NCBI GenBank assembly: GCA_029959645.1
Contig: JASCOJ010000006.1
Coordinates: forward strand, 1 to 47,030
Source of the DNA: Microbacteriaceae bacterium PS02332
Lineage (GTDB): Bacteria; Actinomycetota; Actinomycetes; Actinomycetales; Microbacteriaceae
Direction of reading: 5' to 3'
DNA length: 47,030 nucleotides
The translations under genes and the position numbers were made by a program. Shown here piece by piece: positions 7,917 to 15,452 of the stretch. How positions within the stretch are numbered: position 1 is the stretch's first letter; each line of letters begins with the position of its first letter. The notes under the pieces are model-generated. The model did no database searches. It was given only the letters and a program-made list of their open reading frames with translations, and was not told the origin of the DNA.

Positions 7917-8545
7917 TGCTCGCGAGCCGTCCGCTCAGCGGATGCGGGCGCGGATGCGGACGTGTCTCGGTTCTTCCGAGCGACGTGGCGGCGGAGTGCG
8001 CCGATGACGATCGGGAGGATCGAGACCAGGATGATGACGAACATCAGCGCGTCGATGTTGTGAGCGATGAGCGGGATGCCGCCGAGGAGCACACCGACAA
8101 CGGTCAGGCCGCAGGCCCAGGAGATCGCGCCGATGAGGTTGAAGAGCAGGAACCGGCGGTAGTGCATCTGCGCGGTGCCGGCGGCGAGGGGGACGTAGGT
8201 GCGGACGATCGGGACGAACCGGCCGAGGACCAGGCTGAGGCCGCCCCACTTGGTGAAGAACGCCTCCGCTTCGTCGAGTCGAGCGGTGGTGAGGATGCGG
8301 GCGTCGTCCTTGAACAGGCGTCGCCCGAAGCGCTTCCCGATCCAGTAGCCGACCTGGTCGCCGGCGATCGCGGCGATCGCGGCGACGATGGCGACCTGCC
8401 ACGGTGTCACACCGAGCGTGCTGCTGATGATCGCTGCGGTGACGAGGAGCGAGTCTCCGGGCAGGAAGGGGAACAGGACCCCGGACTCGATGAAGATCAG
8501 CAGCGCGATCCCGGCGAGGACGAACGGGCCGAACGCATGCAGCAC
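7913..8545 (-). CDS. DedA/VTT-family membrane protein, 210 aa
   Basis: Shows the DedA pattern: an N-terminal LIFIESGVLFPFLPGDSLL re-entrant segment, GDQVGYWIGKRFG, a cytosolic linker, then GRFVPIVRTYVPLAAGTAQM, and C-terminal membrane helices. DedA proteins are inner-membrane proteins linked to lipid scrambling or transport and to membrane-potential maintenance. The GTG at 8545 lacks a clear ribosome site, so the start may be slightly off. It overlaps the COG4705 gene by four bases. Confidence 0.85.
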   Translation of the reverse strand: MLHAFGPFVLAGIALLIFIESGVLFPFLPGDSLLVTAAIISSTLGVTPWQVAIVAAIAAIAGDQVGYWIGKRFGRRLFKDDARILTTARLDEAEAFFTKWGGLSLVLGRFVPIVRTYVPLAAGTAQMHYRRFLLFNLIGAISWACGLTVVGVLLGGIPLIAHNIDALMFVIILVSILPIVIGALRRHVARKNRDTSASAPASAERTAREQ

Positions 8546-8616
8546 GGAGGCTGCGTCGAACGACGCTCACTGCGAGCGGAACGGTGTGGAGCACGAGGTG
8601 CCTTTCACGGGACGGG

Positions 8617-8653
8617 CTGGTGCAGCCGCCGTTCGAGTCGACGGCGGCACCAG
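8617..8653. terminator. GC-rich hairpin between membrane-protein genes
   Basis: CTGGT, a GCA bulge, then GCCGCCGT pair with ACGGCGGC and ACCAG around an 8-base loop. It lies between the frameshifted COG4705 gene and the DedA gene, just after the former's original stop codon, so it could end or attenuate that transcript. Confidence 0.5.
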
Positions 8654-8662
8654 CGAACGGGG

Positions 8663-9464
8663 TCAGACGGTGAGTCGGCTCCGCTGCGCGGGTTCCTCGC
8701 GGCGGAGCCGGATCACGAGGAAGCTGATGATCGCGGCGATGACGACGAAGAACACGACGCTCGTGGTGACGGTCCCGATCCCGAGTCCGCCGTCCTTCGT
8801 GGACGCGGACAGCAGGTCACCGGTGGACGCGCCCGAGGGGACGGGTGAGGATGTATGCGATCCAGAAGCACAGGACAGGACCGCGACGGCCGATGAACCA
8901 GACCGCAGCGGTCAGGGCGATAGCGCCGGCGAAGAGCAGCAGGGACGGGAAGTACCCCAGGCCGGTCTGCTCGGCGATCAGGTCACCGGCAGCGGTACCG
9001 AGTGCGAACGTGAACAGGATCGCGAGCCAGTAGAACGCTTCGCGGCGGACCGTGTCGATGCTGTGGATCGACAGGGTGCCCTCGACGCGGTACCAGATCG
9101 CGAAGACGACCAGCAGGGCGACGCCGAAGACGGTGGTGCTGACGGCCAGGGGGATGCCGAGGCCGTCGGTGAGGTTGTCGGTGACGCAGGTGCCAACGAT
9201 GCTGATCAGCACCACGGTGATCCAGTACAGCGGCGGCCGGTAGCTGCGGGCACGGAACTGCAGCACCAGGAACACGGCCAGCGCGGCCGCCATGATCAGC
9301 GTTGTCAGCGGTAAGCCCAGACCGACGGTGTCGCTGAGGAGGTCCGCCGCGGTCTCGCCGACGGTGGTCGCGAGGACCTTGATGATCCAGAACGACGCGG
9401 TCGGATCAGGCACCTTGTTCGAGCGGCTCCGGGTTGGCATCGGCGCTGCGGGCGAGTGGGACAT
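8663..9464 (-). pseudogene. Frameshifted COG4705-type membrane protein
   Basis: The ATG at 9464 follows a perfect GAGGAGA. The first about 215 residues are a COG4705 homologue (VPDPTASFWIIKVLATTVGE) up to ILTRPLG. The frame then reads into RVHR and a stop at 8817. Removing one base in the GGGCGCG/GGGG stretch near 8829-8840 restores the family ending ASTGDLLSAS, GGLGIGTV, a last membrane helix and a stop at 8663. It is either a genuine one-base insertion or a sequencing error in a G-run. Confidence 0.8.
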
Positions 9465-9666
9465 GGCGTTCTCCTCGTCGGGACGGGCCGTGCCGCGGTG
9501 TGCGGGACCGGCGATGCTCCGACGGTAGAAAGCGGCGCGCAAGACTCCACCAAGAATCACGCCTGACTGGTGGGGAGATCGGTTTCTTGGCCGTTCCTTG
9601 ACCAGCGGCGGTGAGGATCCGTGCACGGGTTTTGCCATGAGTGAGGCAGGATCGAGCCAACACGGC

Positions 9667-9700
9667 GACGCCGGAACGCACCCCCTCGCGTTCCGGCGTC
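9667..9700. promoter_or_regulatory. 12-bp hairpin just upstream of histidine kinase
   Basis: GACGCCGGAACG, a 10-base loop, then CGTTCCGGCGTC. It ends 20 bases before the kinase ATG and lies between two divergent genes, so it could be a terminator, leader hairpin or operator for the response regulator. Confidence 0.45.
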
Positions 9701-9720
9701 GCTTGTCCGGAAGGGGTCTC

Positions 9721-10803
9721 ATGTCGGCAGGATGGCGGTCAACGGTCGCAGACAAGCTGGCTCGATGGTCGTTCCGGTCGAGTCCTGAGACCGACCCGGA
9801 CCGGTTGACCTACCGACGGTCGGTGGTCGGGATTGCGCTCCGCGTCGCGGTCGTGTCAGCGGCGCTGGTGATCGCGATCATCGTCCTCGTCGTGACGTAC
9901 GTGTTGTGGCAGCTGACACCGAACCAGCTCCACGAACGCCCCGGGCCGACCGACATCCACATCTACCTCGACACCATCGACCTGAGCATCGCGGTCATCG
10001 GCGTCGGTGGTCTCGCGATCATCCTCGCCGGCATCGCAGCATGGGTCATCGCCCGTCGAGCAGTGCGGCCGATCGCGGAAGCGGCACGGATGCAGCGCAC
10101 CTTCGTCGCGGACGCCAGCCACGAGCTCCGCACCCCGTTGACGGTGCTCCATGCACGCGTGCAACGTCTGCAACGCATGACCCCGGCGCACGATCGGCGG
10201 CGCCCGGTCGTCGACGAGCTGCGTGGCGACACGCAGATCTTGATCAACATCGTCAACGACCTCCTCGAAGCAGCTGCAGGGTCGGGTGGCTCGGACGGCG
10301 CCGCTGACCTGAGGGCCGCGATGGAAGCCGTGCACCGCGACATGGACGTCCTCGCAACTGAACGGCAGGTGCACCTCGATGTCGACCCGGTCGACGCGGT
10401 GGTGCAGGTGTCGGAGACCCAGCTGCACCGCTGCCTGATTGCCTTGTCCGACAACGCCATCGGCCACACCCGGGCCGGTGGCAGCGTTCACATCACCGCG
10501 GTGACTAACGGTGGTCGCGTGACGATCCGCGTCGCGGACGAGGGCCCCGGCGTGGTCGGTATCGAGCCAGCACGGGTCTTCGACCGGTTCGCTCACGGCA
10601 CCCCCGTCGAAGCGACCACGACAACCAGCACCCGCACGGGGTACGGCATCGGGTTGGCGTTGGTCCGCGACATCGCCGTCAGAGCCGGCGGCGACGCCGT
10701 CGTCGTCGTCGAGCACACCGATAGCAGCGGGACGGTCTTCGCACTCCGTCTCCCGATCACAGACGACCGCGCACCGGAACACGATCGGGAGGCCCGCGCA
10801 TGA
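9721..10803 (+). CDS. Two-component sensor histidine kinase, 360 aa
   Basis: A membrane sensor that phosphorylates the response regulator encoded immediately downstream. Two membrane helices (about residues 35-64 and 88-112) flank a very short extracytoplasmic loop of about 23 residues, so it may sense the membrane itself. The H-box is SHELRTPLT with phospho-acceptor His134; the N-box is SDNAIGHT, the G1 box ADEGPGV and the G2 box GYGIGLALV. ATG at 9721 follows GGAAGGGG. It overlaps the regulator gene by four bases. A likely target is the divergent COG4705/DedA group. Confidence 0.9.
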   Translation: MSAGWRSTVADKLARWSFRSSPETDPDRLTYRRSVVGIALRVAVVSAALVIAIIVLVVTYVLWQLTPNQLHERPGPTDIHIYLDTIDLSIAVIGVGGLAIILAGIAAWVIARRAVRPIAEAARMQRTFVADASHELRTPLTVLHARVQRLQRMTPAHDRRRPVVDELRGDTQILINIVNDLLEAAAGSGGSDGAADLRAAMEAVHRDMDVLATERQVHLDVDPVDAVVQVSETQLHRCLIALSDNAIGHTRAGGSVHITAVTNGGRVTIRVADEGPGVVGIEPARVFDRFAHGTPVEATTTTSTRTGYGIGLALVRDIAVRAGGDAVVVVEHTDSSGTVFALRLPITDDRAPEHDREARA

Positions 10804-11459
10804 TGCCGCGACTGCTGCTCGTCGAGGACGACCCCCGACTCGGGCCGCTGGTCGCGGACGAGCTGGCCGAGCAGTGGACCGTCACGCTCTGCGCCGACGG
10901 GGAATCCGCGCTCGAGACCGCAGACGCGGAGTACTTCGACGTCATGGTCATCGACCGTCGACTCCCGGGCATCGACAGCACCACGGTGATCGCGACCCTC
11001 CGACAGCGACGCATCAGCACCCCCGTGCTGATGCTCACCGCCCTTAGCGAGGTCCACGACCGTGTCTCCGGGCTGGACGCCGGCGCCAACGACTACCTCG
11101 TCAAGCCGTTCGACTTCGACGAACTCACCGCCCGGCTCCGCGCGCTCACCCGCGACTACACCGGCACCGGCACCAGCGTCGAGATCGGCGGGTGGGCGTT
11201 CTACCCCGAGGACCACAGCATCACCTCCCCCTACGCGGGACGGGTGATGCTCACCGAGAAGGAAACCGCGTTGCTCCGGCTGCTCGCGGGCGAACCATCC
11301 CGCGCGTTCACCCGGCAGCATCTGCTGTCCGCGGTGTTCGACAACGGCGAGCAGCTCGGCACGGTCGACACGTACGTCCACTACATCCGCCGGAAGACCG
11401 ACCGCGACCTCATCACCACCATCCGCGGCGTCGGATACCGGCTCGGCACACCAGTCTGA
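10800..11459 (+). CDS. OmpR-family response regulator, 219 aa
   Basis: The receiver domain has the acidic pocket E9-D10-D11, phospho-acceptor Asp52 (VIDRRLPG), Thr80 and Lys102 (VKPFD). The C-terminal winged helix shows LTEKETALLRLL and TYVHYIRRKTD with a final GVGYRL. It is partner to the kinase, whose TGA overlaps this ATG; a second ATG follows directly. Confidence 0.92.
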   Translation: MMPRLLLVEDDPRLGPLVADELAEQWTVTLCADGESALETADAEYFDVMVIDRRLPGIDSTTVIATLRQRRISTPVLMLTALSEVHDRVSGLDAGANDYLVKPFDFDELTARLRALTRDYTGTGTSVEIGGWAFYPEDHSITSPYAGRVMLTEKETALLRLLAGEPSRAFTRQHLLSAVFDNGEQLGTVDTYVHYIRRKTDRDLITTIRGVGYRLGTPV

Positions 11460-11468
11460 GGCCACCGC

Positions 11469-11624
11469 TCAGTCATCGAAGAGGCCCTCGCGCTCAGCTT
11501 CCGAGGCCACTGCGAGTACAGCAGCTCCAACCGAACCGACGATCACCAGCAGCACGACGACCACTGCGCACACCAACCACACGCCCACGGGGAACCACCT
11601 CCGAGGCCACCCTCGCCGCTGCAC
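11469..11624 (-). CDS. Small single-pass membrane protein, 51 aa
   Basis: A basic N-terminus (RRGWPRRW) is followed by one long hydrophobic helix of about 28 residues rich in Val and Leu and a short acidic tail. It lies directly downstream of the FetB-like permease on the same strand and may be its accessory peptide. The GTG at 11624 is a guess; no clear ribosome site is seen and the frame continues upstream without a better start. Confidence 0.4.
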   Translation of the reverse strand: MQRRGWPRRWFPVGVWLVCAVVVVLLVIVGSVGAAVLAVASEAEREGLFDD

Positions 11625-11659
11625 ACCAAGGAACGACCAAGTCTCAGCCTCAGCCCATG

Positions 11660-12406
11660 TCAGTGCGCTGACGTGGTGGGCCTGGTCGCGACTGGTGCCA
11701 ACCACTGCGTCAGGCACACCGCGGTGCACGATCCGGCGGCCATGATCGCGGCGAGCACCACGATCTGGAACCGGCCGGCGTCCAGCGGCGACAACCCGCC
11801 GAACACCGCTCCGACAAACGCGCCGGGCAACGTCACCAACCCGGTCGTCTTGGTCTGATCTACCGTCGGCACGAGCGCCGCGCTGACCGCCCGACGCACC
11901 AGCCGTTCCGTCGCACGTCGAGGTGACGCTCCAAGCGCGAGCCACCCCTCGACCTCGTCCCACTGATCGGCCACGAGCTCCCGGAACCGCCGGCCGCTGA
12001 TGGTCGCAATCGTCATCGCGTTTCCGATCACGATCCCACCGATGGCGAGGGCGTACCGAGGGCTGAACTCGACCGCACCCGTGCCGAAGACGACGCTGCC
12101 GGTCACCAGGACGCCGCACGCCATGGACACCGCCACCGGAAGTGCCATCGTGGACACGCTGCCGAGTCGACGCGCGGCAGTCACCACAGCGACGGAGAAC
12201 ATCATTAGGAGTGCCGCCCCGATCAGCAGCGGCGATCGGATGATTCCACTCAGCACCAGGCTGATCGCCGCCAGCTGTGCCGCGCCACGCACGATCGCGA
12301 CGGCCGGCGCCCATGGCACTTCCGCCCGCGCCAGGACCAGCACCGCAGACGCGACCCCAAGGAGCAGCACTACACCGAGCAGCGCGTGCGTCAGCTGATC
12401 AGCCAC
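11660..12406 (-). CDS. FetB/UPF0014-family permease, 248 aa
   Basis: A membrane protein with about six to seven helices. The core LVTLPGAFVGAVFGGLSPLDAGRFQIVVL matches the UPF0014/FetB family, membrane partners of an ABC exporter linked to iron efflux in E. coli. No ABC ATPase gene (FetA type) is adjacent, so the substrate is unproven and the partner must be elsewhere. GTG at 12406 follows GGAG; an in-frame GTG at 12421 lacks one. Confidence 0.75.
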   Translation of the reverse strand: MADQLTHALLGVVLLLGVASAVLVLARAEVPWAPAVAIVRGAAQLAAISLVLSGIIRSPLLIGAALLMMFSVAVVTAARRLGSVSTMALPVAVSMACGVLVTGSVVFGTGAVEFSPRYALAIGGIVIGNAMTIATISGRRFRELVADQWDEVEGWLALGASPRRATERLVRRAVSAALVPTVDQTKTTGLVTLPGAFVGAVFGGLSPLDAGRFQIVVLAAIMAAGSCTAVCLTQWLAPVATRPTTSAH

Positions 12407-12683
12407 GCGTGCTCCGAACACTCACGTCTGAACTGTAGGCCTCTGGCTCCGCGGCCCTTGCGGCACGACTGACCCCGACCGACCCTCCCACCGGTGTCCG
12501 ATAGCCGATCCGGCGCGGTGGAAGGGGCGGGAAATCGGCGCGGCGGTGCATTCGATTCGGGTGCATACTGGTGGTGTCTTCGGACCCGGCAGTGGGGCTT
12601 GCCGGACCCAACTTCGACACTCGTCGACAACAGTCCCTATCTCAGCTGGTCGCGCTTCTGCGCGCCTGAGGTAGGGAGAAGAC
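12407..12683. other. Divergent promoter region of fluoride operon copy 1
   Basis: It separates the FetB-like gene from usp. Sequence shared with the inverted copy begins at about 12562 with the extended -10-like word TGCATACT (12562-12569; its twin is 26416-26423). The start of similarity exactly at a -10 element supports a promoter there, giving a leader of about 105 bases before the ATG at 12684. No convincing -35 is conserved. Confidence 0.55.
12634..12677 (+). promoter_or_regulatory. Leader hairpin hiding the usp ribosome site
   Basis: TCCCTATCTCAG pairs with CTGAGGTAGGGA (one G-U), enclosing a second stem CGCGC/GCGCG with loop TTCT. The 3' arm contains the Shine-Dalgarno sequence of usp (AGGTAGGGAG, ATG at 12684), so folding would block translation. 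The hairpin is conserved before the second operon copy with only the loop altered. It does not match the known fluoride riboswitch. Confidence 0.65.
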
Positions 12684-13190
12684 ATGGGACAAGCAGTACC
12701 GACCGGCGCGGTCGTCGTCGGCGTGCGGGCCGGGCAGGTGCGTGACGTTGTGACGGTCGCGGCGCAGATCGCTGAACGCTTCACGGTTCCCCTTGTGTGC
12801 GTGACCGTCGACCCAGCGCTCCTGTCAGCCGGGAATCGAGCGGACGGGTCCGAGATCATCGAGCCGATCGATCCGGACTCGGCAGACGCCGGGCCGGCGG
12901 ATCTTCCCGAAACTGACCGGGCCGTCATCGAGCAGATCGCCGCTGCTCGGTCGGTTCACGCCTCGGTGCTGGCGAAGGTCGGCGATCCCGCACGCGCGCT
13001 GGCCGCGGTCGCCGAGGAACGCGACGCGGTGATGATCGTCGTCGGCACCCAAACCGGTCGCCGGCGGATCACGGAGTTCTTCAACGGCTCGGTCGCGGCG
13101 CGACTCGCGCATCAGCAGCACCGTCCCGTCCTCGTGGTCCCCGTGAACCCCGTGGGGTTCGATGAACCGCTCCCGTGGGATGCGTCATGA
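12684..13190 (+). CDS. Universal stress protein, 168 aa (copy 1)
   Basis: A UspA-fold protein: an N-terminal VVVGVRAGQVRDVVTVA strand-helix and the C-terminal nucleotide-binding pattern VVGTQTGRRRITEFFNGSVAARLAHQ followed by PVLVVP. First gene of the fluoride operon; UspA-like genes are among those known to accompany crcB. Its translation is probably controlled by the hairpin at 12634-12677. TGA overlaps the gpm ATG. The paralogue is at 25795-26301. Confidence 0.88.
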   Translation: MGQAVPTGAVVVGVRAGQVRDVVTVAAQIAERFTVPLVCVTVDPALLSAGNRADGSEIIEPIDPDSADAGPADLPETDRAVIEQIAAARSVHASVLAKVGDPARALAAVAEERDAVMIVVGTQTGRRRITEFFNGSVAARLAHQQHRPVLVVPVNPVGFDEPLPWDAS

Positions 13191-13930
13191 CGGGTGCACT
13201 GGTGCTCCTTCGGCATGGGGCGACCCCCGCGAACCCGGCGGGGACCTGCCGGGGCCTGCGCGCGGGGCGCCTCCCCGCGCGCGGTGAGGAGCAGGCTCGA
13301 CAGGCCGGTCGGCTTCTTGCCGTGCACCACGTGATCCCGGACCTGATCCTCACGTCGACGTTGCAGCGCGCCGTCCACACCGCGGACCTCGTCAGCGACG
13401 TCCTCGGTCGGGACATCCCGACCACCGCGGTGTGGGAGTTGAACGAGCGGAACTTCGGCGCGCTCACCGGGATGACCAAGGCGGCATCCCTCGCTGCGCT
13501 TGGGGACGCCGAGTACCTGCGGCTGCGCCGTTCCCGAGACGGCCGACCAGCACCGATGCCACTCCGGCAATGGCTCACCCTTCGTCGGAGCCCAGCCCTG
13601 CGGGGTCTTCCGCGGGCGGCGGTCCGGCGAACGCAATCATTCGCCGACGTCATCACCCGCATCCGCCCAGTGCTGCGCGACCGGCTCCTACCCGCGGTGG
13701 CGGCGGGGCGGACGGTGTTGGTCGTCGCGCACGGGAACTCGTTGCGGGCGCTCTGCGCCTGCATCGATGACCTGTCGGATGCGGAGCTGGCGGAGCTGAA
13801 CCTGCCCACTGGGCAGCCCTTGCTGTACCGGCCGACTGGCGCCGGTTCGTTGCAGCCGCGGGGTGGGGAGTACCTCGACCCTGCAGCACATCACGCCGCG
13901 GCTCTCGTCGCGGCAGAAGGCGGAACATGA
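13187..13930 (+). CDS. gpmA: Phosphoglycerate mutase-like protein, 247 aa (copy 1)
   Basis: A histidine-phosphatase-fold protein of the 2,3-bisphosphoglycerate-dependent mutase type. RHG with His10, NERNFGALTGMTKA, RRSRDGRPAP and AHGNSLRAL are present. It would supply 2-phosphoglycerate to the enolase encoded in the same operon. Compared with the inverted copy, residues 11-32 are strongly altered: the usual RHGES and FTG..DVPLT positions read RHGAT and CRG..AGRLP. The catalytic loop may therefore be impaired in this copy. Four-base overlaps join it to usp and crcB. Confidence 0.85.
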   Translation: MTGALVLLRHGATPANPAGTCRGLRAGRLPARGEEQARQAGRLLAVHHVIPDLILTSTLQRAVHTADLVSDVLGRDIPTTAVWELNERNFGALTGMTKAASLAALGDAEYLRLRRSRDGRPAPMPLRQWLTLRRSPALRGLPRAAVRRTQSFADVITRIRPVLRDRLLPAVAAGRTVLVVAHGNSLRALCACIDDLSDAELAELNLPTGQPLLYRPTGAGSLQPRGGEYLDPAAHHAAALVAAEGGT

Positions 13931-14430
13931 CCACCCGAACGGACACCCCGATACTCGATGATCAGCTCCCATCCGACCCCGACGTCGATGTTTCCGATCC
14001 GCGACCGGTCATGCGGCCCGTGCACTTGCGGTGGCGCTACCTTGGCCTCGTCGCGCTCGGCGGTGCCGTCGGCACCGCGCTCCGCGACGTCATCAGCGGC
14101 CTCCTCCCCGCAGATGGTGGGGTGAGCTGGTCGATCTTCTGGATCAACATCACCGGCGCACTGCTGCTCGGTGTGCTCCTGGAAGCGCTCGCGCACCGCG
14201 GGCCCGACCAGGGCCGCCGTCGCGTCCTGCGGCTCCTCCTCGGCACGGGGGTCCTCGGTGGGTTCACTACCTACAGCACACTCGCCGAGTCCACCGCCGC
14301 GCTGTTCCTGGGCGGGCATGGCCTCGCCGGCACCGGGTACGCGCTCCTGACCGTCTTGTCTGGTGCGATCGCGACCGCCTGCGGGCTCGTCGTCGTGTCT
14401 TGGTTCCGTCCGCGGGAGGTGCGCGCATGA
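13927..14430 (+). CDS. crcB: Fluoride exporter CrcB, subunit 1 (copy 1), 167 aa
   Basis: A Fluc-type fluoride channel with four membrane helices. Family motifs [10 protein letters not shown], the NITGALLLG helix and [13 protein letters not shown] are visible. A polar N-terminal extension of about 35 residues precedes the first helix. With crcB2 immediately after it, it probably forms a heterodimeric, dual-topology channel that lets fluoride leave the cytoplasm. It overlaps both neighbours by four bases. Confidence 0.93.
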   Translation: MTTRTDTPILDDQLPSDPDVDVSDPRPVMRPVHLRWRYLGLVALGGAVGTALRDVISGLLPADGGVSWSIFWINITGALLLGVLLEALAHRGPDQGRRRVLRLLLGTGVLGGFTTYSTLAESTAALFLGGHGLAGTGYALLTVLSGAIATACGLVVVSWFRPREVRA

Positions 14431-14798
14431 GCCCGCTCCTGGTCCTCGCCGTCGCGGCCGGTGGTGGGGTCGGCGCTGCCGGACGGTTCCTTCTCGACGG
14501 CCTGATCAACACGGGCCGGCAGTTCCGGCTCCCGGTCGGGACGTTGACGATCAACATCACCGGGTCGCTGCTACTCGGGATCATCGTCGGCGCTGCTACA
14601 CACCTCGGCGCGGTGCCGGTCGCGGTCCTCGGGACCGGGGTGATGGGCGGCTACACCACATTCAGCACCGCCAGCTTCGAGACCGTCCGCCTCGCCCGCG
14701 GCGGCCGGATCAACGCCGCCGCCGTCAATGGTCTCGGGATGCTCGTCGTCTCCGTCGCCGCAGCGACCGCCGGCATCCTCCTCGGCGGTCTGCTGTGA
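14427..14798 (+). CDS. crcB: Fluoride exporter CrcB, subunit 2 (copy 1), 123 aa
   Basis: The second Fluc subunit lacks the N-terminal extension of subunit 1. Motifs are [19 protein letters not shown] and [13 protein letters not shown], with four membrane helices. Tandem crcB genes usually encode a heterodimer with opposite topologies. ATG overlaps the stop of subunit 1, and its TGA overlaps the GTG of ppa. Confidence 0.93.
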   Translation: MSPLLVLAVAAGGGVGAAGRFLLDGLINTGRQFRLPVGTLTINITGSLLLGIIVGAATHLGAVPVAVLGTGVMGGYTTFSTASFETVRLARGGRINAAAVNGLGMLVVSVAAATAGILLGGLL

Positions 14799-15316
14799 CC
14801 GCCACCCCACATCCTGAAACGGACCTCCCCATGCAGTTCGACGTCACGATCGAGATCCCCCGCGGCAGCGGCAACAAGTACGAAGTCGACCACACCACCG
14901 GCCGGATCCGGCTCGACCGGGCCGTGTTCACCAGCATGGTGTTCCCCCAGGACTACGGCTCCATCGACAACACCCTCGGCGAGGACGGCGACCCCCTCGA
15001 CGCGCTCGTGCTCCTACCCCGCCCCACGTTCCCCGGCGTCGTGATCGACGTCCGCCCGGTTGGGATGCTCCGCATGGTCGACGAGAACGGCGGCGACGAC
15101 AAGATCCTCGCCGTCCCCGCCGGCGACGACCGGTTCGAAGACCTGCAGGACATCAGCGACGTCCCGGAGCACACCCTCATCGAGATCGAGCACTTCTTCT
15201 CCCACTACAAGGAGATCGAACACGGCAAGCACGTCACCACCAACGGGTGGGCCAACCGTCCTGCTGCCGAAGCCGTTATCCGCACCGCACAGGAAGCCCA
15301 CACCCGACACCCGTGA
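14795..15316 (+). CDS. ppa: Inorganic pyrophosphatase, family I (copy 1), 173 aa
   Basis: Hydrolyses pyrophosphate in the cytoplasm. The signature [13 protein letters not shown] and the metal/substrate segments [16 protein letters not shown] and DDKILAVP are complete, and the length is normal. Family I pyrophosphatases are classically blocked by fluoride, so an extra copy beside crcB could offset that inhibition. GTG at 14795 is preferred because it overlaps the crcB stop, just as the ATG does in the inverted copy; an internal ATG at 14831 would give the usual N-terminus. Confidence 0.92.
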   Translation: MTATPHPETDLPMQFDVTIEIPRGSGNKYEVDHTTGRIRLDRAVFTSMVFPQDYGSIDNTLGEDGDPLDALVLLPRPTFPGVVIDVRPVGMLRMVDENGGDDKILAVPAGDDRFEDLQDISDVPEHTLIEIEHFFSHYKEIEHGKHVTTNGWANRPAAEAVIRTAQEAHTRHP

Positions 15317-15335
15317 TCCACGGGCCCCTTGACCG

Positions 15336-15396
15336 CCGCGGGGAGGCACTGGCGCTGAGTGATCGCCAGCAGGTCGTCCCCTCCGCCTCCCCGCGG
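15336..15396. promoter_or_regulatory. Conserved long hairpin between ppa and eno
   Basis: CCGCGGGGAGGC pairs perfectly with GCCTCCCCGCGG, with an inner CTGGCG/CGCCAG stem. The same structure lies between ppa and eno in the inverted copy (23594-23654) although the loop sequence differs. It may be an attenuator, partial terminator or mRNA processing site setting the eno level. Confidence 0.55.
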
Positions 15397-15452
15397 CTTT
15401 CCCTTCCATCCGCACGACCACGACGCATGACCCGACCAGAAGGAGCGTCACC

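Noticed and set aside
12562-12683. Canonical fluoride (crcB) riboswitch before usp
   Set aside because: The known core (a GGCGATG-like start and a CTGATG-like 3' part with pseudoknot) is absent from both copies. Only a different hairpin is conserved, so I report a candidate leader RNA instead.
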